A stretch of 12,295 nucleotides of DNA, from the NCBI GenBank assembly GCA_002391385.1, contig DGEY01000054.1, positions 18,227-30,521 of the forward strand. Reading direction: 5' to 3'. The notes below the pieces were generated by a model. It was not told the origin of the DNA, did no database searches, and worked only from the letters and a program-made list of their open reading frames with translations. Shown one piece after another: positions 1-7,358 of the stretch. Source of the DNA: Firmicutes bacterium UBA3914. Its GTDB lineage: Bacteria; Bacillota; Limnochordia; Darwinibacteriales; Darwinibacteriaceae. How positions within the stretch are numbered: position 1 is the stretch's first letter; each line of letters begins with the position of its first letter. The position numbers and the translations under genes are program-made.

Positions 1-2
1 CC

Positions 3-188
3 TCCGCGTTCGCCTGGTATTTCCTATTCTTCCGAACCCTACCCTTTCCCTCCAGAAGTGGGCAACCAGAAAAGGTAACTCAGGAGGTAACTCCGGGGGG
101 CAGGTACGCGGTGCAGCTTCCCATAATTGAGGAGTTGATGAAGGGACTTGAGGGCGGGATGCCCTCCAGAACCGAACAGAAAAGCTGA
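3..188 (+). CDS. Partial open frame, 3' end of an unrecognised gene
   Basis: A frame is open from the left edge to TGA at 186-188, giving about 61 residues with no internal stop. The start lies outside the window. The N-terminal part is aromatic and hydrophobic (AFAWYFLFF), and the rest is a soluble tail containing GGRYAVQLPIIEELMKGLEGG. It ends 19 bases before the GTG of the first lipoprotein gene, whose ribosome binding site fills the gap, as expected for genes in one operon. It does not resemble the C-terminus of the tandem lipoprotein family, so it is not another copy. I do not recognise a family. A random open frame of this length is possible in GC-rich DNA, so the call is tentative. Confidence 0.38.
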   Translation, partial: SAFAWYFLFFRTLPFPSRSGQPEKVTQEVTPGGRYAVQLPIIEELMKGLEGGMPSRTEQKS

Positions 189-207
189 GCGGGAAAGGGG
201 GAGTGCA

Positions 208-942
208 GTGCGAGCGCGGCGTTTGGCCTTTTTGGTGGTGCTGTTCGCGGCAGCGGCGGCCCTCAGCGGATGCCTGCCGAAGGACACGATCAAGATCGAG
301 AACGAATTGAGCAAACTCACAGACCGCTTCATCGAGCAGCTGGAAGCGGAAGAGCTGCCTGAATTGGAAGCCTTTTTCGCAGATCTCCTCCTGCTCCACC
401 CGAGCAGGCACATCCTCCAAGACCTTGCACTGAACATGGGGTTGACCAAGGAGTACTTCTTGACATACTGGCTGCCTGATCCCCCCGCACCGAACCCCGA
501 CGATCCTGGAGATTTGTGGACCGCGGACCTGCTCCAGGAGATGCTGACCAGGTACAAAGAGAATCCAACCGATCCTACCATCGGGGAGCTGGCAGGTGCT
601 GCGTCCGCAAGATTGGTTCTCGGCCATTACTTCAGCGAGCTAACGGAGGCCGCTCCCCAGGTAGTGGCTGGTTGGCTGGATGCGGCAAGTTTCTCTGAGG
701 ACGGCCTTACAGTGCCCTCGGCAGTGGTGGCACAGTGGTTGACCACCGACTTGGTTGACCGGGGGATTCCCTATGATGTGGCAGGCAGAAGCAGCCCCTT
801 CGAGGTTGATGGCAAGTGGTTTGTTCTCCTGGACATGGTTGGAGCCCAGCCGTGGTACACTGCCGATTACGAGCTGATTCTGGGTTTCAGCAAGATGGGA
901 GAAAAGTGGCTGATCGATTACTTCCGGGTAGTGTACAACTGA
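208..942 (+). CDS. Predicted lipoprotein, tandem family copy 1
   Basis: This encodes 244 residues. The GTG at 208 is chosen because AAAGGGGGAG (195-204) precedes it and because the product then starts MRAR like copies 2 and 3; an in-frame ATG at 148 would add 20 residues that spoil the signal peptide. The signal peptide has Arg at 2, 4 and 5, a hydrophobic stretch and lipobox LSGC with Cys22, so it should be lipidated and anchored outside the membrane. The mature part starts with an amphipathic helix (LSKLTDRFIEQLEAEELPEL) and ends with the family signature WLIDYFRVVY at 234-243. A short helix, a Phe-Ala-Asp turn, then strands with Trp and a C-terminal W-I-D strand suggest an NTF2-like fold, but that is inference. 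First of three adjacent genes. No catalytic residues are recognisable; function unknown. Confidence 0.85.
   Translation: MRARRLAFLVVLFAAAAALSGCLPKDTIKIENELSKLTDRFIEQLEAEELPELEAFFADLLLLHPSRHILQDLALNMGLTKEYFLTYWLPDPPAPNPDDPGDLWTADLLQEMLTRYKENPTDPTIGELAGAASARLVLGHYFSELTEAAPQVVAGWLDAASFSEDGLTVPSAVVAQWLTTDLVDRGIPYDVAGRSSPFEVDGKWFVLLDMVGAQPWYTADYELILGFSKMGEKWLIDYFRVVYN
259..335 (+). repeat. 77-bp segment identical to 1809-1885
   Basis: By direct comparison this stretch of copy 1 is identical, base for base, to 1809-1885 in copy 3. It spans the lipobox and the first helix of the mature protein. Similarity continues with few changes to about position 370. The rest of the two genes differs widely, including at synonymous sites, and copy 2 lying between them differs at many positions in the same segment. 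Recent gene conversion is the simplest explanation. Confidence 0.85.
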
Positions 943-978
943 AGTGCCGAGCAGGCGAGCTGAGAAAGGGGGGATTAA

Positions 979-1704
979 GTGCGTGCGCGATGTTTGATCC
1001 TCGCTATGGTGCTGATGGTGGCAGCGGCAGTCCTCAGCGGATGTCTATCGGAGCAGAAAATCAAGATCCAAAACGAGTTGAGCAAGCTTACAGACCGCTT
1101 CATCGAACATCTGGAAGCGGCAGAAGTGGCTGAGCTGGAGGCTATGTTCGCAGACCGCCTCCTGCTGCATACGGGGGTGGGTATGCTTGATCTCCTTGGG
1201 GAGTTCATGGAGGAACTGAAGATATTCTGGTTGGAGGAGTGGCTGCCCAACCCCAGTGAACAGGACCCGGAAAGGGAACTGTGGGCCGGACACCTCCTCC
1301 AGGAGATGCTGGCAAGATACGGGGAGGACCCCACCGATCCAGCCATCGAAGAACTGGCAGCGGCGGCGGCGGAAAGGGTGACTTTGGGCTACTATTTCAG
1401 CGACCTAACTGAAGCCGAACCGGAAGTTGTGGACGAATGGCTGGATCAGTGCAGCTTCTCCAAAGCGGGTATTACCATACCCCAAGGGGTGTTGGTGGAG
1501 TGGTTCAGCGTCTTTCTCCAGTACGGGATCACCTATGAGATCACTGGCAGAAGTGCCCCTTTCGAAGATGATGGCAAGTGGTATGTTTGGCTCGACGCAG
1601 TTCAGACAAACCCGTGGGGAACTGGCGGCCGTGAGTTTATCCTGGGTTTCAGCAGGACGGGAGATCAGTGGCTGATCGATTTCTTCCGGATAGTATACGA
1701 TTGA
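979..1704 (+). CDS. Predicted lipoprotein, tandem family copy 2
   Basis: This encodes 241 residues from GTG at 979, with AAAGGGGGG (965-973) five bases upstream. The signal peptide ends in lipobox LSGC with Cys22, indicating a membrane-anchored extracytoplasmic protein. The mature domain shows the family pattern: helix LSKLTDRFIEHLEAAE followed by LEAMFAD; a middle segment DPTDPAIEELAAAAAERV leading to LGYYFSDLTEAEPEV; then DDGKWYVWLD and the C-terminal WLIDFFRIVYD. It follows copy 1 after 36 bases and precedes copy 3 by 56 bases, with no terminator between, so the three are probably co-transcribed. A Cys in the middle of the mature protein (QCSFS) has no counterpart in the neighbours. An NTF2-like fold is suspected but unproven; the function is unknown. 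Confidence 0.86.
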   Translation: MRARCLILAMVLMVAAAVLSGCLSEQKIKIQNELSKLTDRFIEHLEAAEVAELEAMFADRLLLHTGVGMLDLLGEFMEELKIFWLEEWLPNPSEQDPERELWAGHLLQEMLARYGEDPTDPAIEELAAAAAERVTLGYYFSDLTEAEPEVVDEWLDQCSFSKAGITIPQGVLVEWFSVFLQYGITYEITGRSAPFEDDGKWYVWLDAVQTNPWGTGGREFILGFSRTGDQWLIDFFRIVYD

Positions 1705-1760
1705 TGCGTGTGCGCCAAAAGAGTGAGCCGGGTAGGTAAGCCAAGAAAGGAGAGAGTCAA

Positions 1761-2483
1761 GTGCGAGCACGGTGGTTGATCGTCGTTGTGGTGCTCCTCA
1801 CGGCAGCAGCCCTCAGCGGATGCCTGCCGAAGGACACGATCAAGATCGAGAACGAATTGAGCAAACTCACAGACCGCTTCATCGAACACCTTGAAGCGGA
1901 AGAACTGCCTGAACTGGAGGTTTTGTTTGCAGACCACATCCTGCTCTATCCAGGGAGGTACAGACTTGAGAACCTCGTATGGAATATGGAGTATTTGGCG
2001 GAGTTCTTGATCGAAGACTGGCTGCCGGGTCTTGATGAACTCGATCCTGCAGAGGAGCTCTGGGGCGGAGAGCTGCTCGAGGAGATGCTGGTAAAATACG
2101 AGCAGGACCCCAACGATCCGGCGCTAGAGGATCTGGCAGCGGCTGCGGCGGAAAGGATAGCTCTGGGCCACTTCTTCCACGGACTTACTCGCGCCGATGA
2201 CCAAGTGGTGGCCACCTGGCTGGATGAGTCCAGCTTGTCACTGGACGGCATCACAGCACCCAAAGTTGTACTAGCAGGGTGGTTTGTCTTTGTCTACGAC
2301 TTAGGGATAACCTATGAAATCATGGGCAGAACTGGCCCCTTTGAGACAGGGGGCAGATGGTATGTTGTCCTCGACGTGGTTGAGCATCAGCCGTGGGACG
2401 ACTGGACATACGAGTTTGTCCTGGGCTTCAGCAAGGCCGGGAACATGTGGCTGATCGATTTCTTCCGGGTGATCTACGACTGA
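1761..2483 (+). CDS. Predicted lipoprotein, tandem family copy 3
   Basis: This encodes 240 residues from GTG at 1761, preceded by AAAGGAG (1746-1752). The signal peptide ends in LSGC with Cys21 as the predicted lipidation site. The mature region repeats the family layout: IENELSKLTDRFIEHLEAEE, LEVLFAD, a variable stretch with a DPNDPALEDLAAAAAERI helix, GHFFHGLT, GGRWYVVLD, and the C-terminal WLIDFFRVIYD. The region after the lipobox shares a 77-bp identical tract with copy 1 although the remainder has diverged. It is the last gene of the tandem set; a terminator starts 25 bases after the stop. The conserved acidic and aromatic residues could build a binding pocket, but no known ligand motif or enzyme signature is seen. 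Confidence 0.86.
   Translation: MRARWLIVVVVLLTAAALSGCLPKDTIKIENELSKLTDRFIEHLEAEELPELEVLFADHILLYPGRYRLENLVWNMEYLAEFLIEDWLPGLDELDPAEELWGGELLEEMLVKYEQDPNDPALEDLAAAAAERIALGHFFHGLTRADDQVVATWLDESSLSLDGITAPKVVLAGWFVFVYDLGITYEIMGRTGPFETGGRWYVVLDVVEHQPWDDWTYEFVLGFSKAGNMWLIDFFRVIYD
1809..1885 (+). repeat. 77-bp segment identical to 259-335
   Basis: Partner of the tract in copy 1, offset by exactly 1550 bases. It codes for the end of the signal peptide, the lipobox and the start of the mature protein. The flanks diverge abruptly on the 5' side and gradually on the 3' side. Confidence 0.85.
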
Positions 2484-2508
2484 GGCGGCGCCTTGTGGGC
2501 ATGGCTAA

Positions 2509-2551
2509 GGCAGGTTCCAGAGACGCTTCTGGCAACCTGCCCTTGTGTTTT
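2509..2551 (+). terminator. Rho-independent terminator of the lipoprotein genes
   Basis: The left arm GGCAGGTTCCAGA (2509-2521) pairs with TCTGG (2528-2532) and AACCTGCC (2534-2541), leaving a single bulged C and a six-base loop. The stem has 13 pairs and is followed by CTTGTGTTTT. The T-rich side lies to the right, so it ends rightward transcription from copy 3. The tract abuts the stop of the convergent cupin gene. On the other strand no U-tract follows the stem, so it is probably one-directional. Confidence 0.8.
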
Positions 2552-2552
2552 C

Positions 2553-2900
2553 CTAATAGGTAAGGATGACCGCCAGCAGCTCCAGGGTCTCCTCACCTAT
2601 GTTGGCAATAGAGTGGCTGGCACCGCCCCCGGTCAGCACCGCATCTCCGGGCTGCAGTTCCCGCTCTTCCCCATCATCCACCACTTTAGCCCTTCCCTTG
2701 AGGATGTAGTACACCTCTTCTTCGCTATCGTGGGGGTGCGGCCCGATGGAACAGCCCGGTTCCAGGGTGATGGTGGCAAAAAGCCGGCATTTACCCTTCA
2801 GTTCCTGCTGTTCGAAGATGTGCTTAATCTGGGCTGCGCCTGTGCCTCCCCGCATCTTTTCGCGCAGCTCCACCCGCATGTCTTGAGCGTTCTTAATCAC
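2553..2900 (-). CDS. Small single-domain cupin protein
   Basis: This encodes 115 residues from GTG at 2900; GAGGAGG lies nine bases upstream on the minus strand and favours this over the ATG seven codons later. It has both cupin motifs. Motif 1 is PHPHDSEEEVYYILKG, with probable metal ligands His55, His57 and Glu61 or Glu62. Motif 2 is PGDAVLTGGGASHSIAN, with His96. The length fits a minimal cupin_2 barrel. Such proteins range from sugar isomerases and dioxygenases to ligand-binding regulators, and nothing here fixes the substrate. There is no signal peptide, so it is cytoplasmic. It is transcribed against the lipoprotein genes and sits between copy 3 and copy 4, probably as a single-gene unit. 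No good promoter was found. Confidence 0.9.
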   Translation of the reverse strand: MIKNAQDMRVELREKMRGGTGAAQIKHIFEQQELKGKCRLFATITLEPGCSIGPHPHDSEEEVYYILKGRAKVVDDGEERELQPGDAVLTGGGASHSIANIGEETLELLAVILTY

Positions 2901-2982
2901 GGCAGTTAACCTCCTCTATCAGCGCCTGCAGTTTTGCATCCCTGACATCAATTCTGCAGGAAGCTAAGGTTTCCTTTTGCCC

Positions 2983-3007
2983 AAGCAGCCGATCTTACGG
3001 CCTGCTT
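2983..3007. other. Hairpin-forming inverted repeat in the cupin/copy 4 intergenic region
   Basis: AAGCAGCCG (2983-2991) can pair with CGG (2998-3000) and CTGCTT (3002-3007), with a bulged C and a six-base loop. No T-run follows on either strand, so it is not a standard terminator. It lies in the 210-base gap between the divergent cupin gene and copy 4. It could be an operator or a leader hairpin. Apart from this and the two ribosome binding sites I see no convincing promoter or coding frame in this gap. Confidence 0.3.
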
Positions 3008-3110
3008 CCCCAGGGGATGGGCTCAAGCGCCTCCCTACTTAGTGAACTAGCTTGTACCGAAGGCATCTAAAGAGCAGAGGGCAGGACTACATTAAGAAAA
3101 GGAGAGAAAA

Positions 3111-3818
3111 ATGAAAGCGCGTTTTGCTGTCTTGGTTGTGCTGCTCGTTCTGCTGACAGCTCTGAGCAGCAGTGCCAAGACCACAAGCGAATTGACGGAA
3201 ATCGCACAGAAGTTCGCCGGGGCGCTGGAGGCCCGGCAGCTACCCGAGCTGGAGGTGCTGTTCGCGGATAGCATCGTCTTCGATCCAGGAAAGGCAGAGT
3301 ATCTGGCGGAAAACACGCAGGAGGTCACAGTCTTCATCATTCAGTGGCTGGATGACCCGGATCCTGCGAAACTGAATGCTGAGTTCTACGACCGGTTCCA
3401 AGCTGAGCTGCAGGAAATGGCCGGCAGGTACCAGCAGGACCCAGCTGATCCGGCAATCGAGCAGTTGGCCTCGCTGGTGGCCGAAAAATGGGTGATCGCC
3501 TATTACTTCCACTGCATCACCGGGCAAGATCTGGCGTTAACTCTGCAGTTAGCCCAAGGACTCCCTTACTCCGACAGGGGAATCGAGATCCCCAAAGAGC
3601 TCCTGGCCGCCTACTACGCCCATGGCACCACCCTCGGGTACACCTACGAACTGACAGGTGCAGACGAGCCCTTCGAAGAAAACGAGAAGTGGTATGTTCA
3701 GCTCCACGTGCAGGAGTACCTGGAGGGAGAACCCACCGAGCCTTGGGACTTCGTTCTCGGCTTCACCGCAACCGAAGGGGGATGGCTGATCGACCTGTTC
3801 CGCATCGTTCCAGAGTAA
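3111..3818 (+). CDS. Secreted member of the tandem family, copy 4, no lipobox
   Basis: This encodes 235 residues from ATG at 3111, with AAGGAG (3099-3104) six bases upstream. The signal peptide MKARFAVLVVLLVLLTALSS is followed by SAKTTSE. There is no lipobox cysteine, and cleavage by signal peptidase I after Ala22 is plausible, so this copy is probably released or stays in the wall space. The mature part keeps the family pattern: AQKFAGALEARQLPELEVLFAD, DPADPAIEQLASLVAEKW, YYFHCITG, NEKWYVQLHV and C-terminal WLIDLFRIVPE. It is the most divergent of the four. It stands apart from the other three, beyond the cupin gene, and must have its own promoter. The final residues VPE replace the VYD or VYN of its relatives. 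Its function is unknown. Confidence 0.87.
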   Translation: MKARFAVLVVLLVLLTALSSSAKTTSELTEIAQKFAGALEARQLPELEVLFADSIVFDPGKAEYLAENTQEVTVFIIQWLDDPDPAKLNAEFYDRFQAELQEMAGRYQQDPADPAIEQLASLVAEKWVIAYYFHCITGQDLALTLQLAQGLPYSDRGIEIPKELLAAYYAHGTTLGYTYELTGADEPFEENEKWYVQLHVQEYLEGEPTEPWDFVLGFTATEGGWLIDLFRIVPE

Positions 3819-3819
3819 C

Positions 3820-3840
3820 AAGGGCTCGCGCTGAGCCTTT
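3820..3840. terminator. Short hairpin between convergent genes, possible terminator
   Basis: AAGGGCTC (3820-3827) pairs with GAGCCTTT (3833-3840), eight pairs including one G-T, around a five-base loop. It starts two bases after the stop of copy 4 and lies 24 bases beyond the stop of the convergent penicillin-binding protein gene. The T-run is only the three bases inside the stem, so termination would be weak on either strand. Confidence 0.4.
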
Positions 3841-3864
3841 AGGTTCGCCTTACCTGCCCCGCTC

Positions 3865-5829
3865 TTACTGGGCCAGTCTGCTGAGGAACTCCCGCACCAG
3901 GGGTGCCGCAGCCTGGCCCCCAACTCCTCCTTCTTCCACTAGAAGCGCGAAGGCGATCTTCTCACCGGAAGGCAGCTCCGTATGACCGGCAAACCAGGCG
4001 TGGGAATCGCTCCCCACCACCTCCGCGGTGCCCGTCTTGCCGTAGACAGTGAGCCCCGCCACCTGGGCCTGCGTCCCCGTGCCCTCCAGAACCACATCCC
4101 GCAGCATGGCATTGACCATTTCCACGGTCTCGGGCTCTAACACCGGCTCTTCGTCCACCGGTTCTCCTTCACCCACAACCAGATGGATGGGGGGTACGCG
4201 GCCGCCGTTGGCAAAGACGGCAAAAAGCTGGGCCATGTGCAGGGGAGTGAGCAGCACCTGATCCTGGCCAATGGCCGACCAGGCCAGCGCCACCCGGCTG
4301 CGACCGGGCGTTCCCACCTGGCCGCTGGACATGGGCAGCCCCAGACGGTAGGTTTCGTTCAGTTTGAGCCTGTGGAAATACTCCTCGAGCTTGGGTGCGC
4401 CCAGATCCAAACCCACCCGGGCCACGGTGGTGTTGATGGATTCCACCAGAGCGTCGTGGAGGGTATGCTCCCCGAAAACCTGCCCCTGGAAGTTGCGGAC
4501 GATGTTGCCCTGGACCACAAGCTCCCCCGAATCCGTGAAGGTGCTGGACGGTTCCAGCAGACCCTCGTTGAGGGCAGCGGCCACGGTGAGCACTTTAAAC
4601 GTGGATCCGGGAGGATACAGCCCCTGGAGGGCCCGGTTGAACATGGGACGCTTCGGATCGGAGCTCAGCTCCTGCCACCGGCGGGCGCTGATGCCCCCGA
4701 TGAACTCGTTAGGATCATAGCTGGGTGTGGAAGCCAGGGCCAAAACTGCACCGGTCTCTGCGTTGAGCACCACCAAGGCGCCTGTGCGTTCACCAAGAAC
4801 GGAATAGGCCAGCTCCTGCAGGGAGCGGTCTAGTGTGAGCTGCAGGTCAGCCCCCTGCTGCACCTTCTTTTCCCGCAGCAGCACAGGTGTGCCGTCCTCC
4901 AGCTCCACATAGAAGCGGTGGCCCGGGCGCCCCCGCAGGGAATCATCCCTGCTGCTTTCCAAGCCGGCTCTGCCGGTGATTTCCCCGCTCACATATTCCC
5001 TCTCCGGATAAGCCTCCAGCATCTCTGGGGTCACTTCGCCCAGGTAACCTGTTACGTGCCCGGTCGTGGCTCCTTCGGGATAGGCCCTGGCCTCGATGCG
5101 GCGGAAGAACACGCCGGGGATGGGCCGCAGCACGGGGTCAACCCTGCGGTACTCCTCCTCGGAAACGGTGATCAAGGGGACAAACCAGTGGCCCTGCACA
5201 CCTGGGGCCTCGTACTGCCTGCGCACATACTCGGGATTCAGCCCCAGTTCCGCCTGGAGCGTGCCAAAGAGCCATTCCGGAGCGGTAATGCGATCGGGCT
5301 GCACCCCGATGGTGACCATGCTGCCTTCTCCAGCCAGAATCTGGCCTGTGCTGTCCAGGATCCTGCCCCTGCTCGGTTCCACCCTGGCCCTGAAGTAGCC
5401 CACCCCGAGGCCGTAATCGGGCAGGGGCAGGTTGTCCTGCCACTTAACCTGCCAAGGGGCGAAGATATGCTCCCGCTGGAGAATGAGGCTGCCCTGAACC
5501 TCCAGGGGTTCGAAGAGCCGGCTGGCATAGCGCAGGTCGAAGCTGAACAGCGCTTCCCTGCTGTTCTTGGAAAGCAGCTCCAGCTCCACCAGCTCCACTT
5601 CACTCAAGGCAAAGGCTTCCCCGAACTCACCGAAGGCCCGGTTCAGCTCCTCCTCCGTGGGATGTGCATCGCCTGTGAAGTAACCCTCCAGGCCAGATAG
5701 GTCCTGGGCTGTCACCTGCTCCAGAAAGGCCTTGGCCGTCTGGGCGGGATCCCGCTGCAGGTAGTACCAGAAAACCAAGCCCACCGCGGCGAGGGCCACC
5801 ACCACAACCACCACAAGCGTCTTTTTCAT
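3865..5829 (-). CDS. Class B penicillin-binding protein (MecA_N-type transpeptidase)
   Basis: This D,D-transpeptidase cross-links peptidoglycan outside the membrane. It encodes 654 residues from ATG at 5829, chosen because GGAGGGG lies six bases upstream; the ATG at 5844 overlaps that site. Residues 4-23 form the membrane anchor. Residues 27 to about 137 resemble the NTF2-like MecA_N domain. From about 148 (RVEPSRGRILDSTGQILA) runs the PBP dimerisation domain, and from about 345 the transpeptidase. Catalytic motifs are complete: STFK with Ser409 and Lys412, SIN at 464-466 and KTGT at 598-601. No glycosyltransferase domain is present. The layout matches Bacillus PBP3 and staphylococcal PBP2a, but low beta-lactam affinity cannot be inferred from sequence alone. 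It lies 83 bases downstream of trkH in the same direction with no strong terminator between, so it is probably co-transcribed. Confidence 0.95.
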   Translation of the reverse strand: MKKTLVVVVVVALAAVGLVFWYYLQRDPAQTAKAFLEQVTAQDLSGLEGYFTGDAHPTEEELNRAFGEFGEAFALSEVELVELELLSKNSREALFSFDLRYASRLFEPLEVQGSLILQREHIFAPWQVKWQDNLPLPDYGLGVGYFRARVEPSRGRILDSTGQILAGEGSMVTIGVQPDRITAPEWLFGTLQAELGLNPEYVRRQYEAPGVQGHWFVPLITVSEEEYRRVDPVLRPIPGVFFRRIEARAYPEGATTGHVTGYLGEVTPEMLEAYPEREYVSGEITGRAGLESSRDDSLRGRPGHRFYVELEDGTPVLLREKKVQQGADLQLTLDRSLQELAYSVLGERTGALVVLNAETGAVLALASTPSYDPNEFIGGISARRWQELSSDPKRPMFNRALQGLYPPGSTFKVLTVAAALNEGLLEPSSTFTDSGELVVQGNIVRNFQGQVFGEHTLHDALVESINTTVARVGLDLGAPKLEEYFHRLKLNETYRLGLPMSSGQVGTPGRSRVALAWSAIGQDQVLLTPLHMAQLFAVFANGGRVPPIHLVVGEGEPVDEEPVLEPETVEMVNAMLRDVVLEGTGTQAQVAGLTVYGKTGTAEVVGSDSHAWFAGHTELPSGEKIAFALLVEEGGVGGQAAAPLVREFLSRLAQ

Positions 5830-5912
5830 AGCGTTCCCCTCCATAGTGTTGGCTGAAAGTCGGGTCCCCTAGACTTTTCGCAAAACGCCCCCCGTTCCTG
5901 GCCTAGGCTTGT

Positions 5913-7358
5913 CTACTCCCTCCAGAACCTGGGACTCAAGGCCGCGAGCATGGTGAAGAGCTCCAAGCGCCCTAGAAGCATGAGGAAGGAAAGAAAAAGT
6001 TTGCCCGGGGAGCTGAAGCTGGCAAAACTGCCCCGGGGGCCCACTGCACCCAAGCCCACACCGACATTGCCCAAAGTGGCGGCAACCGCGCCCATGGAAC
6101 TGAGCAGATCCAGTCCCTCCAGGCTGATCACCAGGAAACCCAAGGCAAAGACTGCGGCGTACAGCAGCAGAAAACCCACCACCCCCTGCACCACCTCCGG
6201 GGGCATCACCCGTCCGCCGATCACCACAGGCTTGGCCGCCCGGGGATGGAGCACCCGGGAGAGCTCCCGCTTCACCACCTTGGCCGCCACCAGCAGGCGC
6301 ACCACCTTCACCGAACCAGAGGTAGAACCGGCGCTGGCGCCCACAAACATGAGTGTAAAGAGAATTCCTTTGCTGAAAGAGGGCCACAGGTCAAAATCCA
6401 CCGTGGAGTAGCCTGTAGTGGTCATCACCGAGCCCACCTGGAACCAGGCCTGCTTCAGCGCTTCGCCGATACTGCCGTAGACCGGCCCGTAGAGGTTGAG
6501 GGCCACGGTCAGTACGCTCAGGGCCATGATCGCGACGTACCAGCGCAGTTCCGCATTGCCCAAGGCCTGCCTCCAGCGGCCCTTGGCCAGATCGTAGTAC
6601 AAAGAGAAGTTCACCCCTGCCAAAAACATGGCGGCCGCCAGGAGCACAATCAGCGGGCTGTTGGCGCTCCAGCGGGCCAGGCTGTCGCTGTACAGACCGA
6701 AACCACCGGTACTCACGGTGCCAAAGGCCAGGACAAAGCTTTCAAACCAAGGAACGCCGGCAGCCCGTACCCCCAGAAGGATCGCGGCCGTCAGCACTCC
6801 GTAGATGGTGTAGAGGATTTTGCTGGTGGCTGCGATTCGGGGCGTGAATTTGTCGGGGGAAGGGCCCGGGCTTTCCGCCTTGAATACCTGAAAGCCTACT
6901 ACCCCTAGGATGGGCAAAATTGCCAGAGTTAATACAAGAATGCCCATACCCCCCAACCAGTGGAGCAGAGAACGCCAGAACAAAACCCCTTTAGGCAGCC
7001 CCTCAACGTCCCGAAGCACGGAGGCGCCTGTTGTGGTAAGGCCTGAGACCGCCTCAAAAAAGGCGTCAACCAGGAAAGCGGATCCAGACAGCACGAAAGG
7101 CAGGGCCGCGAAAAAGGAGACCACAACCCAGCCTATGGTCACGATGAGGATGGCTTCCCTGGCCTTCAGCCGCGGCGATGAAGAAGGAATATTGGAGAGG
7201 AAGAGCCCCGTCAAACCCAGGATACCCATGGAAAGCAAAAAGCCAATCACGGCACTCCGTTCCTGGTAGTACAGGGAGATGCCCAGGGGAAAAACCATTG
7301 CTGCCCCCTCAATCAGCAGAAGGTTTCCCAGCACCCTTGCGACCAGTCCAAAGTTCAT
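5913..7358 (-). CDS. trkH: TrkH/KtrB-type potassium channel subunit
   Basis: Membrane subunit of a Trk potassium uptake system, 481 residues, near the usual length. It starts MNFGLVARVLGNLLLIEGAA, the typical first helix of TrkH, with AAAGGGG upstream of the ATG. Four pore-loop repeats are visible: SGLTTTGAS near 105-113, TVSTGGFG at 214-221, MTTTGYST at 312-319 and TLGNVGVG at 428-435, each with the filter glycine. GASAGSTSGSVKVVR after the third repeat is the flexible intramembrane loop that gates TrkH. The start codon lies inside the end of trkA, so translation is coupled and the two proteins should form one complex. It follows trkA and precedes the penicillin-binding protein gene. Ion choice (potassium versus sodium) is inferred from the family. 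Confidence 0.94.
   Translation of the reverse strand: MNFGLVARVLGNLLLIEGAAMVFPLGISLYYQERSAVIGFLLSMGILGLTGLFLSNIPSSSPRLKAREAILIVTIGWVVVSFFAALPFVLSGSAFLVDAFFEAVSGLTTTGASVLRDVEGLPKGVLFWRSLLHWLGGMGILVLTLAILPILGVVGFQVFKAESPGPSPDKFTPRIAATSKILYTIYGVLTAAILLGVRAAGVPWFESFVLAFGTVSTGGFGLYSDSLARWSANSPLIVLLAAAMFLAGVNFSLYYDLAKGRWRQALGNAELRWYVAIMALSVLTVALNLYGPVYGSIGEALKQAWFQVGSVMTTTGYSTVDFDLWPSFSKGILFTLMFVGASAGSTSGSVKVVRLLVAAKVVKRELSRVLHPRAAKPVVIGGRVMPPEVVQGVVGFLLLYAAVFALGFLVISLEGLDLLSSMGAVAATLGNVGVGLGAVGPRGSFASFSSPGKLFLSFLMLLGRLELFTMLAALSPRFWRE

Noticed and set aside
48..185. Imperfect direct repeat CCCTCCAGAA...AGAAAAG (48-75 and 162-185)
   Set aside because: The match is short and gapped and has no third copy nearby; it could be chance in this composition.
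4918..5700. Plus-strand frame of 260 codons opposite the PBP gene
   Set aside because: It is a shadow of the penicillin-binding protein gene, without ribosome binding site or recognisable domain.
5855..5879. Inverted repeat GAAAGTC/GACTTTTC between trkH and the PBP gene
   Set aside because: It has a weak stem and no T-run on the minus strand after it, so it is not supported as a terminator.
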